64,000 nucleotides of DNA from Synaphobranchus kaupii (taxonomy: Eukaryota; Chordata; Actinopteri; Anguilliformes; Synaphobranchidae): the NCBI GenBank assembly GCA_029718625.1, contig CM056377.1:103552585-103616584 (forward strand). The letters run 5' to 3'. The notes under the pieces were generated by a model that saw only the letters and a program-made list of their open reading frames with translations, did no database searches and was not told the DNA's origin. Of the stretch, positions 1 through 10,318 are shown piece after piece. Positions within the stretch are counted from its first letter, which is position 1. Each line of letters opens with the position of its first letter. The position numbers and the translations under genes were made by a program.

Positions 1-1345
1 AGTGGTAACATACATAGAATTTATTTTCTTTTTTCCAACCTCAGCGATTAAATCATCGAAAATCAAAGTAAACGTCAACCCTGCCATGAACTGCTGAAAC
101 TAGATGCAGATACTTTGCGTAGGGGCAGCAGAGTTTATTGGAGTCATTTACTACCTGGGGGATGAAGCCAGGCTGTTCATTTCAAGTACAGCTTTTCCCC
201 AGCATGCAATGCAATGCAGATTGCCAAGAAAAACAGTCAAGGTATGAGGCCCTTTGAAGAGGATGCACCACATCCTGCCTTTTACTGAAGGAAAAGGGTG
301 ATGTTTGCACTAGTGGCAAACCCCTTGAGCACTTGGTCCGGAGCTGTGCACCATAAAAAAAGGATGGATTTGTCATGCAGGTAGTGCTTCAGCATTTACA
401 CTGCTGGCATTTGCCTCAGCTGTGGCCGAGCCAAAAGGTGAGATGTGGGCCTGTGGGATTGAGTACAATAAAGGGAAAGGGGTAGAGCGAGGAGGCCAAC
501 TCATGCCTGTGGTGTTTATCCATGAGTGTTTTGGAGGGCTGGGGGAAATTAAGCTGGGTATTTTATGATAATATAACCTTATGAACCATTTATAGTTTAT
601 GCAATAACCGGTCACATTCGCCACATCCTTGTTTCCACTTGAAATTGTGTGTGTCCATCCGAATTTCAGAGAATGTCAAGAGTCAATCTGTACTGAACAA
701 ATGCATATACGATTTTTACAAAACCTATAACTCCTTCCCTTAGAGCATATATCTGAGCTGGCTTTCCATATAATAAACATTTCTTACTCAATCTGCCAAT
801 AAAATATTCTCCTACTCAAGATCTTTTATTTAGAAGATTTTTTAAGATTCCTCAGGTGCCTTGCATATATTTTACATCGACTTTTTCCACAAAGTTTTGC
901 AATCAATAAAATGCAGCAGCTTGAAGATGTATATTGAAATGTGAATAGTCATTTAAAAATTTTATTACCATTTTGTTTACATTTAATACAGGTTTTTCAC
1001 TGCACCCATTACTAAGTAAGCAAGTAAAAAAAAAAAAAACCTTGAGTAAAGTGTAAATGGCAAGCCTTATAATACTGAAAAACCTTAATATAAAACTATA
1101 TGGAAACTAAGTATATTCATTATTATACCAGTATTCTGATGATTTTGTCAGTGGTGTCATATCATTTATTGTGATCAGTAACATGACACTGAGATCCAGA
1201 TTACCCAACGGATCCATCATATGGTCTTAAGGATATGCCCCTAGATTCAACCCACTCAGCTAGTTTATGCAGCTCAATCAAACCAGACTTTTTATTGTGT
1301 GTTCAATCAAACAAAACTTAAAACTCAACAAAACAACATCACTTT
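1..1345. other. AT-rich unique DNA, no gene seen
   Basis: No convincing coding region. Open frames are short and have no recognisable motif. A run of 14 A lies at 1026-1039. Nothing else stands out before the hairpin that starts at 1346. Confidence 0.5.
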
Positions 1346-1415
1346 AAGGGTTGTTTCTCCTGACAAATTTTCCTATTGAACTTTATGGAAAAATAAGTCA
1401 GGAGAAGAAACCCTT
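1346..1415. repeat. 70-bp imperfect inverted repeat (hairpin)
   Basis: Left arm 1346-1364 pairs with right arm 1397-1415 over 19 bp with 2 mismatches. The pairing partly continues inward, because aaattttcc at the inner end of the left arm faces ggaaaaat on the right. The structure could be the core of a small foldback element, but no target duplication was found. No coding potential. Confidence 0.6.
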
Positions 1416-1620
1416 CAAATTATCCATCCATATCTACTGTATTTCTGGCAGCAGAGTGATGGTTTAAGGCTAGTTTGATACGACAGACCCTTGATGACTT
1501 AGAGCCATTTAGCCAACAATGTGTTCCATACTGTTCCAGTGTAATCTACAGCTAAACCTAGTCCCACCCCCCAATTCCCATAGAGATCCATTCAAATGCA
1601 GAGAAGTTATAGTATCGCTT

Positions 1621-1957
1621 GTAAGAGTACCAGAAAATAAGATATCAAGAGTCTTTTGATGTTGTTGGGTCACATACATCAGGAAGTCGTGGTATGCAAA
1701 GGATATGCGACCAAGTATTAAAAATTATTACTTTATTCTATATACAAATGCAGGGGTGCCAATAATTGTGGCACACATGGTTTTGTTAAAAATAATTATT
1801 TCTTGATGAGGGATTTTTTTTTCTCATAATAAATTCACTTCAATTAAAGGTTGGATTTTTTTCAGTGTGAGTTTAAGCTAATTCACCAAACGGTGAATTT
1901 TTTATAACCCTTTTTAATCATGTTTACCAGGGGTGCCAATAATAGTGGAGGGCACTG
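1621..1957 (+). mobile_element. 3' end of a Tc1-like transposon
   Basis: From about 1740 to 1957 the sequence matches the right end of the Tc1-like element at 45329-46930, including the motifs gggtgccaataattgtgg and ccaaacggtgaat and the terminus ggagggcactg. It ends at a TA (1958-1959), the normal Tc1 target. Just upstream, 1700-1721 can be read as the C-terminal tail KGYATKY followed by a stop, the usual end of a Tc1 transposase, so this is the 3' part of a + strand copy. The rest of the transposase and the left end are missing. The TA lies inside the Harbinger-type repeat that follows, so the Tc1 inserted into that repeat. Confidence 0.8.
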
Positions 1958-1959
1958 TA

Positions 1960-2406
1960 TTTTAACGGCGCATATAAGTGTGTCTACAGAGGCGTGTGCA
2001 CAACGCGCGTACACCCTCCTGTCCGTTACACACGGGCGTGCACAAGCATGACTAAAAATATCAAGATTACAAAGTGAAATATTATTATATCAAAAAATGC
2101 ATAATAATAAAAGGGTCCATAGGTCAAAGACCACATACCTGTCCCTCAGCAAAGGGGAATGCCATTACAATACAGCACTGTTCATCTAGGCCTCCAGCCT
2201 GTAAGTAAATAGAATGGTTTTGACTGAACAAAGTTCAAAACCTTGTCCAGTGAATATTACATTTATTGTTTTTCAAATAGCCTAGGCCAAGACACACCTA
2301 TAATTAATGAAGAGTCTAGGCTCCACCCATTAGCACCTTGCGCCTCACTTAGCGCTCAAATAACGCGCCGTCTAACTAACAGCAGTGGACTTGCGCCGGT
2401 GTTAGT
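1960..2406 (-). mobile_element. Harbinger-type element, truncated inverted copy (copy A)
   Basis: Read on the minus strand, this segment matches two separate parts of the longer element to its right. 2284-2400 matches the inverse of about 2425-2555, sharing the block around gaagag-ctaggctc and gcgctaag. 1969-2280 matches the inverse of 5270-5910, including the cctgtccctcagc block and the GC-rich acgcgcgtacaccctcctgt block. It is therefore a second, internally deleted copy arranged head to head with the long copy. Compared with that copy it lacks the hairpin array and the transposase segment; the second junction falls at a short aatg shared by both flanks. Its outer end is cut by the Tc1 fragment at 1957. 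Confidence 0.7.
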
Positions 2407-3573
2407 GCTTTGTCTAAACGCATGGCGTAAAGTCCATTTAGGGCGTGTCCAAGTACACTTTTTCTAGTTTGACGGCGTGTTTTTTGAGCGCTAAGCACGT
2501 AACGTGCAAATTGGCTGAACCTAGTCTCTTCATTAATAATGGGTGTGTCTTGGGCGTAGGATGCAATAAACCAATCAAAATGTCATATCCCATTCCCTTT
2601 AAAAGCCTGCTTTTCTACCTTGGCGGATTGCTTATATGATGGAAAAACAGACATGCTCGTACGTGTGTAGTGCACGAAAGGAATAGGCTATATGGATCAA
2701 TAGTATGATCAATATTATTCGGACTAACCATTATGACGCGTTTTGATATACACAATAATAATCTTTAGCATTAGGGTTTAACACCGGCACGGGTTCCCGG
2801 TAATTCCCGACAATGCTCTTATTTTACAAAATATATGCGGTTAAATTTTGTTAAAAGCACCTGCAACAGCTGAGAATAAGCTACCAATGACTTCCGTCTC
2901 ACCTTAGAAAACAGCAAATTAGCCTGTTTGTTTAACAAATTTTGTTTGATTATGCAATGAAACATTGTCAAACATCAATTCCATGAGGCTGTTCTCAAGG
3001 AGGTCTCGAAGTCCAAGCTTCATCCGAAGTTCATTACCTGCATTAACTAAAGAGTTCATTACCTTCTAATATTGATTAAGAACATAAATACCGTTATTTT
3101 GCCTTAATTATGACACTAAATACAATAAAGCTGTCAGGTTGGCAACCCAGAAGTCCACGCATATTTTCCCTTGTTTTATAATGTTCTGCTTATGGAAATG
3201 TGACCAACGCGTTTTACTACCAGCTTAATGCTTTAAAAACAAGTCCACTTTCCCGGGAAGACCGTGAAAAGTGAAATTTAAAGCAGGAAACAGACCTGCT
3301 CCTGCATGAAGTTAAAGTGCACATGCAGAGAATGGCATTAAAATTAATTGTGAATTAATTGTTCTCTTTAAAATCATTTTGTTTAGTTATGGTATAACAG
3401 GTGAAGTCAGCGGAGTTTTAATAAGTTAAGAGTATGGAAACCTGGTTACTGTAATTTAAAAAATATGAAGGATGAAGAATAAGGCTAAAATTCAGTTAAC
3501 ATGGTGAAATTTATCTCAGTTTTCTAACCGTAGGTTATCGAAAAAACCTTATGCACAGCGAATCCCGGGGACT

Positions 3574-5265
3574 GTTGTAATGGGGCGTGACGTGTGAGGA
3601 AGGAGGAGCCAAACGCAGCAAGGGGATTCATTAAGCCCTTAGGCCACTAAGGCGGGATACCTGCAGATAAGGGAGGAGACAAGACAAGGAACAACAAACA
3701 CCACTACAGACGCTACTAACCGGCTAACTGTCAAACGCCAAGTAGAGCGTAAGGACAGGGATCAAAACAGCCAGAAATAATACGCGCCCTGTCTCGGTAA
3801 CGAGACAAAATAAGAACGGGCGAGTAGCGTAAAAACAAACATAAAACAGTAACAAACACTGCAAAAATAAAACGATAGAATGAGGAGGTGAAAGGAACAG
3901 ATATAACGTTCCGTGGTTAGATTTATAGGCTCGCAGTCAAACGCAAATGTCTACAACATCGTCCGGTCTCCCTAAGAGACAAATTGCACCGAAGGGCGAG
4001 CAGAACTACAGTTCTGAACAGAAACGCCCAAATCTCCATACACGGAGAAAAAGCACAAAAGACGATGGGACAGCTGCACCGAAACTATCGGCTAACTGAC
4101 TTACACAAGCACTAACACAAATACAAGCCCTGCCTCTCAGTAAGGGAAAATGACGAGGCGAACAGGAACAGAGATTTAACGTTCCATGGCTAGTTTAATA
4201 AGTTTGCAGTCTAATGAAAACAAGAGGTAAACACCCGATCTCCCAGGAGGGAGAAACATTTTACAGGTGAGCCGACGGAGCACCGTCGTCCCATAACTTT
4301 ACTATCCAAATAGACTCACGCAAGCTTAATAAAACACACGCCCTAGCCTCTCAGAAAAATAATATGTAACGAAGCGAAGGAACAGAGAGCTAACGTTCCT
4401 ATGCTACGCGCAGTCACACACAAACATGTCCACAACCTCGCCCAAACTCCACACAAGGAGAAACACACCCGGAAAACGAACAGAACAATAGTTCCGAAAC
4501 AAAATCGTCCCGTAGGTAAAAAGGACGGAGGACAGCTGCAACAAAGACCAACGCAAAATAGCACGACAGCTTCTCAATATAAATAAAAACCCTGAGTCAC
4601 AACAAAGGGGAACGTAGTCCACGAGAAGGAGACAACAGGGAATAAACGTACCGAAGCTACTTACTGGCTTACCGTAACCCGGAAATGAGTAGAAGCTAAA
4701 ACGCCAGGTCTCTCAGTAAGAAGACCAATCAAAGGCGAAAAAGGAACAAAGAACTGCTACTCTATACTTCTACGAGCTAATAACTAAGTAGAAGCGAAAC
4801 GCCTGATCTCCCAATGGGAAGACATGTGCCGAAGGGCGAGCAGAACTACAGTTCTGAACAGAATCGCCCAAAACTCCATACACGGAGAAAAAGCACTAAA
4901 GGCAAAATAGAGCAGAGATTTTACGGTCCCAAACTTCTACGAGATAATCAACTACCAAGCCAGTAAGAAATAAGCCCTGCCTCTAAAAAGAGACGCTAAA
5001 AATAGGCGAGTAGCCAAAAAGGTACGAGAACTCACAGCCAACAATAACACCACAGTACATAACAATAAACAATTAATGTCGAAGCCCCGAATAAAGGAAA
5101 CGGTAGGCTTATATAGCTCTCAGTGACCACGAACAGGTGTAGACGCTAACAGAAGCTCCGCCCACTCAGCAGGACGGAGCAAGCATCCACCAAAAGGGCA
5201 GCGCCCTCGCGTGGCCACTAAGGAAAACGACCGCATAGTAAAACAGGGTTCAAAACCATGACAAC
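3574..5265. repeat. Irregular repeat array rich in perfect short hairpins, probable nested insertion
   Basis: About 1.7 kb, purine-rich on the + strand (many A, few T). Blocks recur in the same order but at uneven spacing: a ccctg block near 3786, 4128, 4343, 4588 and 4974; a ggaac...gttcc block at 3894-3912, 4165-4185 and 4379-4399; and a 70-bp block at 3991-4060 that recurs at 4831-4900 with few differences and an offset of exactly 840 bp. Perfect 6-bp stems closing 4-nt loops occur at 3637-3652 (loop gcca), 3791-3806 (gtaa), 4001-4016 and 4841-4856 (taca), 4239-4254 (agga) and 4273-4288 (agca). Slightly weaker hairpins lie between them, for example 3966-3980 and 4033-4048. The ends carry a possible 10-bp inverted repeat, gttgtaatgg at 3574 and ccatgacaac at 5256-5265, which differ at one base when paired. 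The frames open on both strands (about 4343-4622) look like chance products of low T content. Identity unknown. Confidence 0.65.
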
Positions 5266-5516
5266 TGTAGCCTAGTTTATTTGAAAAACAATAAATGCAA
5301 TATTCACCGGACAAGGCTTTGAACTTTTTTCAGTCAAAACCATTCTATTTACTTACAGGCTGTAGGCCTAGATGAACAGAGCTGTATTGTAATGACATCT
5401 GAAGCGCATTTTCACAACTCAAATGTCCGTCTCTTGCAGTGCGCGAGTTTTCCATTGAATGACAATTCACACATTAGGTGTAAATGATAATTCGCGCATT
5501 TGGCTTGATATAGTTA

Positions 5517-5800
5517 TCAGCTCCTTTTTAATGGATAGCCATTGTCCCATAACAGAAGATTGTCCCCCAGAAGATTACAGGAATTATTGGCAAATATAGG
5601 ATAAGTCATAGCTTGATCCAGGATAATTGTGAATAGTCTATACATGTAACCTTACACGTACCATCGCACATCGCCTGAATGTTGATGGAGTGGGCTGAAA
5701 GCAATTTAATGCGGCATTCCCCTTCGCTGAGGGACAGGTATGTGGTCTTTGACCTATGGACCCTTTTATTATTAAGAATTTTTTGATATTGCCTACACAA
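5517..5800 (-). pseudogene. PIF/Harbinger transposase fragment (HARBI1-like)
   Basis: On the minus strand, 5606-5800 reads through HSINIQAMCDGTCKVT, which resembles the conserved HSINVQ..CD stretch in the DDE nuclease domain of PIF/Harbinger transposases. In another frame, 5517-5576 reads LLGDNLLLWDNGYPLKRS and then a stop, resembling the later LLGDSGYPLK motif of the same family. The two pieces are in the expected order and at roughly the expected spacing, with a frameshift between them. The rest of the protein, which is normally about 350-400 residues, is not visible, so this is a dead remnant. In live elements this enzyme works with a Myb/SANT-like partner protein; I could not find one here. 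The assignment is by motif recall and not by a search. Confidence 0.6.
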
Positions 5801-6164
5801 TAATAATATTTCACATTGTAATCTTGATATGTTTAGTCATGCTTGTGTGCGCCCCTGTGTGTAACAGACAGGAGGGTGTACGCGCGTTGTGTACACGCCT
5901 ATGTAAACTGCGACATGACTTTAGACCAGGTTTTTGGTAGTTTTAGCACAAGTGCTTTCTGCTGGCTCAAGATAGCAATATGCCAAAAATAATCCAGGCC
6001 ACACCTCATTTTAAGACCAACATGCCCAGTTCACTTGCTATGGGTGCAACATCACTTGGTATTTAACCGACGTGAGCGCTAGGGGCTATAATGAACCCTG
6101 CGCCAGGTGTAAGATAGCAAAGACACTTGCGTTTAGGTTAGCACCGAGTGTAAAGATAGGGCCC

Positions 6165-6970
6165 TATATGTCCCACGGAGTACTGTAAATATTAACTTCA
6201 ACCAACCTAATAGTAGTAGTATTTTCTCGTTGAGTTATACAGTACCTTTCCCATTGTACTTAAAGGACACATTATTTTATTACCATAAAGATTTTCTCTC
6301 CTGCATCCTTTCTCATTAGTGGAAACCAATGATTGAAGTTGGGTAATCTGGGTAATGGAGTGCTGTCTCACTTCTGCACTCCATTATTACGGTGCGAATG
6401 GAAGAAGGCACCGATTTACTTTGTCAAATCTTTTTTTCATAAATTCACAAAAACTAGGGACAGCAGCTTTTCTGTTAACGTTAACATAAGTTCTTCTAAG
6501 TCCAGCCATGCCACATAAACCGAGATTGTGACAGATCTGAGGTGATATATCATCTGGGGGCAGGGTTCAGATGTTCTGCTTCAGTTAATGTGGCCTCACC
6601 TTCACTGTAGCGTGCACTCTGCTTGCTTGTGGGCAGGAAAGGAAGCAGATCGCCCAGAGGAGGGGGCAGAGATGGAGAAAGGGGAGGGGCGGTTCTGTTC
6701 TGGTCCAGCCAGTTGGATGAGGTGGGCCGCACTTAAGTCGGAGGGAAAATATAGACCTCGTCCACGGGGAAAAGAAACTGAAGGAAGCAAGAACTTTGCG
6801 CATTGATGCTGCAGCACAAAATGCTGACTGTTCGGCTTTCCTCTATGCCAAATACTTTCCCTGACAAAATTTATGGCAGCACTCTGAAGTAAGAGTTCAC
6901 TGATGGGTTAGATTTTAACACCTTTAAGATGCTAGCTATACAATGCCTATGTTTCCATATTCATAGTCTT
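6165..6970. other. Unique DNA with a GC-rich patch, no gene
   Basis: 6165-6540 is AT-rich with nothing recognisable. 6550-6800 is clearly richer in G and C and has several overlapping short open frames on both strands. None resembles a known protein, and overlap of this kind is what base composition alone produces. Confidence 0.4.
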
Positions 6971-7007
6971 GACTTTGAAAGACTTTTGTCAGTTGTCTTT
7001 CAAAGTC
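6971..7007. repeat. Perfect 13-bp-stem hairpin
   Basis: gactttgaaagac (6971-6983) pairs perfectly with gtctttcaaagtc (6995-7007) across an 11-nt loop. It is too short for a microRNA precursor, and no T tract follows that would suggest a terminator role. Confidence 0.7.
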
Positions 7008-7996
7008 TTCAGATTCCATTGTTTGTTGACTAAATAAATAAATAAGTAAGTACGTAAATAAATAAATAAAACATCTATAACATTCTTATTTATTTTGTGT
7101 GGTAATTTTCAAATAAACTAACAACTCTGGGTGTTTTTTGTGTATGCAAAAGGTGCAAAATGTGTTTGAAACCTAATCTGAAGCAGGGAAATCAATCAGG
7201 CGATATTCCCAAAGCATTGGGCTTTCATTTGCAGCAGGCTGCCCCTGAAGCCTGGAAAACTGCTTTAACGGAAGACAAACTAGGAATGCTACTTTCAAAC
7301 TTTGGCATATATATTGTAACAAAAACAATCTTATGCAGAAGGCCCACAGTCCAGCTTGATACTTTTTCTGAGATAAAAGCTCACACTCAACGTCAAAATG
7401 TCACAGGTCATTCAGAACAAAAATAATTATTTTATCAATTAGATTGTTAATCTCTGTGGACGGCTGGCCAGTCAGCTAAACACAGCTAGCTAGCTCCCGG
7501 CTTAATTAATGGAGGAACATCCAGCTAGGGCATCTCATTTTAAATATTCTCTGTCTTGTCAGATATGTTAGAAATGCATGAACAAATCCTAGCACTCCTA
7601 GTATTAGTATACATATAAGTAATTGGTATCACGTTTCCATATATAAAAACTTGAAATCAAGTTAAATAATTTAGGAAAGAATAGGATTGGGGAAAGAATA
7701 GAAAGTGGATTTGAAATATTAAGAAGGGGAAAACAAACTCAAACAGTTCTCATACGAGACCAAAGATTGAGGGTCACTGAAAATGATTGGAAAGTTGACA
7801 GATAAAAAATTAATGAATCCAAAGAAATCCCATCTACCATTTGTTAGATTTTTTATTTATTAATCTTGGTTCTAAAGCTTAAAATATGGATTATAGCTAC
7901 AAAATGAGTTATCTATTAATAAAATAATAATAAACATAAGGCTTGGTGATGGTAGTATATAATTCCAGTAAAATAGTCAATATAGCGTCGTGTATA
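7008..7996. other. AT-rich unique DNA with an AAAT microsatellite
   Basis: An imperfect (AAAT)n tract lies at 7031-7071. The frame open at 7160-7426 (88 codons) has no recognisable motif. Nothing else is supported up to the Tc1 element. Confidence 0.5.
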
Positions 7997-9576
7997 AAGT
8001 CAAGCCGGAAAGTCTGCACACCCCTTTCACCTTCTCCACGTTTTATTACGTGACATATTCTACAATAGATTGAGTTCATTTTTTGTCTCAAAATTCTACA
8101 CAAAATAGCCCATAATGACAAAGTGGACATTTGACATTTGTGCTAATTTATTAAAAATCAAAATGTAAAATATCATATGTACACAAGTGTGCACACCCTT
8201 TGATATGACACCCAAAAGTGAGCTGAGGTGCATTTTGTTTCCACTGATACTGCTTGAGATGTTTCTACAACTTAATTGGAGTCCACCTGTGATAAATTCA
8301 ATTGATTGGACATGATTGGGGATTGCCAACACCTGCCTATATAAGGTCCCACAGTTGACAGTGCATGTTAGAGCAAACTCCAAGCCATGGGGTCAAAGGA
8401 ATTATCTGCAGACCTCAGAAACAGGATTGTGTCAAGGCATAGATCTGGAGAAGGGTACGGAAAAATCTCTGCAGCTTTTCAGGTCCCAAAGAGCACAGTG
8501 GCCACCATCATTCGTAAATGGAAGAAGTTTGGAACCACCAAGAATCTTCCTAGACCTGGCCGCCCGGCCAAACTGAGCAATCGGGGAAGACGGGCCTTGG
8601 CCAGGGAGGTGAGCAGGAACCTGAGGGTCACTCTGACAGAGCTCCAGCGTATCCTTGTGGAGATGGGAGAACCTTTCAGAAGATCAGACGGAAGCCCCTC
8701 CTTAGTAAAAGGCACATCACAGCCCGCTTGGAGTTTGCCAAAAGGCACCTAGAGGACTCTCAAACCATGAGAATCAAGATTCTCTGGTCTGATGAAACCA
8801 AAATTGAACTTTTTGGCCTGAATACCAAGCGTCACGTCTGGAGGAAACCAGGCACCGCTCATCACCTGGCTAATACCATCCCTACAGTGAAGCATGGCGG
8901 TGGCAGCATCATGATGTGGGGATGTTTTTCAGCAGCGGTAACGGGGCGAATAGTCCTGATAGAGGGAAAGATGAATACAGCTAAGTACACCGAGATCCTT
9001 GAAGAAAACCTGCTCCAGAGCGCTCTGGACCTCAGACTGGGGCGAAGGTTTACCTTCCAACATGACAACGACCCGAAGCACACAGCCAAGAGAACAAAGG
9101 AGTGGCTTCGGAGAAGGTCTGTGCATGTCCTTGAGTGGCCCAGCCAGAGCCCAGACCTGAATCCAATTGAACATCTGTGGAAAGAGCTGAAAATGGCTGT
9201 GTACCGACGCTCCCCATCCAACCTGACGGAACTTGCAAGGATATGCCAAGAGGAATGGGCAAAAATGTCCAGAAACAAGTGTGCCAAGCTCGTAGCTTCT
9301 TTCCCAAGACGCCTTGAAGCTGTAATCGCTGCCAAAGGTGCAACAACCAAGTATTAGGCTAAGGGTGTGTACAGATATGTAACCCCTAAATAAACTATTT
9401 TTGTCAGTAAAATAAAATTGCATATTTTCTAAAAACCTGTTTTCACTTCGACATTATTGGCTATTGTGTGTAGATGTTTGAGGCAAAAAATGAACTCAAT
9501 CTATTGTAGTATAAGTCTGTAACGTAATAAAACGTGGAGAAGGTGAAAGGGGTGTGCAGGCTTTCCGGCTTGACTG
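7997..9576 (+). mobile_element. Tc1-like DNA transposon, full length with both inverted repeats
   Basis: The element is 1,580 bp, typical for Tc1. The left end aagtcaagccggaaag and the right end read inward, cagtcaagccggaaag, are the same apart from the first base, and the similarity continues for about 130 bp (7997-8125 against 9448-9576) with scattered differences. Both ends abut TA (7995-7996 and 9577-9578), the Tc1/mariner target duplication. Inside is a single transposase reading region on the same strand, 8387-9357. The first base of the left end differs from the right (A instead of C), and the transposase is broken, so this copy is unlikely to move by itself. Confidence 0.93.
8387..9357 (+). 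pseudogene. Tc1-like transposase, disrupted by a small internal deletion
   Basis: A Tc1 transposase binds the terminal repeats with a two-part helix-turn-helix domain and cuts and pastes the element with a DDE nuclease. The N-terminal piece (8387 to about 8680, ATG at 8387) shows that domain, with PKSTVATIIRKWKKFGTT in the first part and the GRPAKL linker before the second. The reading then jumps frame: [10 protein letters not shown] and LEFAKRHL continue in a different frame from about 8686 to the stop at 9355-9357. Against the usual length of about 340 residues, roughly 20 residues are missing at the junction near 8678-8688. The catalytic motifs are all present: [16 protein letters not shown] and [11 protein letters not shown], with 34 residues between the second Asp (HDN) and the Glu, hence DD34E. 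The protein ends GATTKY, the common Tc1 tail. Only the deletion prevents a continuous reading. Confidence 0.93.
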
Positions 9577-9589
9577 TACATCACGTGGC

Positions 9590-10318
9590 GCTGTAATGGC
9601 GACATGTAGTCCAGCTGTCTCTCATGTTTGTGTTTGTTAATTTGAATGTATTTTTGTTTTGGGCTTTTGTCTTTTGTTTTTTGCGCTGTGTGTCTGTTGT
9701 GGGATGGGGAAGCGGGCTGGAGATTGTTCAGGGCACTCATGCTGCTCGTTTTGATAATATTGATGAATTGTATATTTGCGATAATTTTGTTTGTGGTCGT
9801 CACCATGGAGACACATTCACAACATATGCTCGGGAATGTCCGTTGGATCTGCAGCTACAAAGTTTACCATCGTTCTTCACCGGAGTTGAAGATGTCAGGA
9901 CTCTGGACTGATCTAGGACTGCAGGCAATCTTCAAAAGGCCACCAGGGAAGGGGAAGGAGAGGATAATGCGGGGGAGGAGTGAGGCAACAACTGGGAAAG
10001 CTGATAGTTCGGTGCTCCGTTTCGACAGTGGACAGAGACCACAATACTGCGTGTATGGAGGAAAGTCGTGGAGGTGGAGTTTGTGTGTTGGACTGCTTGA
10101 TAACATTGGACATCTCGGGACAGCGGGGGCTATTTTTAATCATGACATTTGGCTGTAGGCTATTACACTTTAATTAACTTAATTAGTTTGATTAATGCAA
10201 TGATTATATTGATATGTTTGTGTGTTATGGGTCTTCCCCTCTGTCTATGTCTTTTTTGTTGTTGCTGGGGCTACAACTGAAGTTCCCTAGTGGGAAAATA
10301 AAAGTTATTCTATTCTAT
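9590..10318 (+). mobile_element. LINE remnant: 5' region and 3' tail with the middle missing
   Basis: The segment starts 13 bp after the Tc1 right end. An open frame at 9980-10177 reads VDRDHNTACMEESRGGGVCV, which resembles the VDRD...KSRGGGVC stretch in the endonuclease domain of L2/CR1-type fish LINEs. An earlier frame (9646-10158) contains a basic patch (RPPGKGKERIMRGRS) like the linker upstream of that domain. No reverse transcriptase follows. The sequence passes at about 10120-10250 into a T-rich stretch and ends with aataaaagttattctattct, a typical tail for this class. I infer an internal deletion of most of ORF2. The exact clade and the 5' boundary are uncertain. Confidence 0.45.

Larger units (their letters stand above)
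2407..6164 (-). mobile_element. PIF/Harbinger-type DNA transposon (copy B) with nested insertion
   Basis: The right end (about 5880-6164) closes with gatagggccc, the same end as the smaller copy at 15942-16739. The left part (2416-2815) matches 15960-16370 of that copy in order, for example ggtgtgtcttgggcgta, gcaataaaccaatca and gcacgggttcccggtaat. The interior missing from the small copy holds AT-rich DNA (2815-3573), a 1.7 kb hairpin-rich insertion (3574-5265) and a segment with the remains of a HARBI1-like transposase on the minus strand. The exact left terminus is uncertain because copy A abuts it head to head near 2406. The superfamily rests on the transposase motifs; no clean 3-bp target duplication was seen. 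Confidence 0.65.

Noticed and set aside
4343..4622. Overlapping frames on both strands in the hairpin array
   Set aside because: They overlap on both strands inside an A-rich repeat with few T, where stops are rare on one strand by chance.
3637..4856. CRISPR-like array of short repeats
   Set aside because: Spacing is irregular, hairpin sequences differ from each other, and the host is a eukaryote; it is not a CRISPR array.
6971..7007. MicroRNA precursor
   Set aside because: The whole hairpin is only 37 nt, far shorter than a pre-miRNA.
8862..9423. Long minus-strand frames opposite the Tc1 transposase
   Set aside because: Mirror frames of the true coding strand, with no independent motif.
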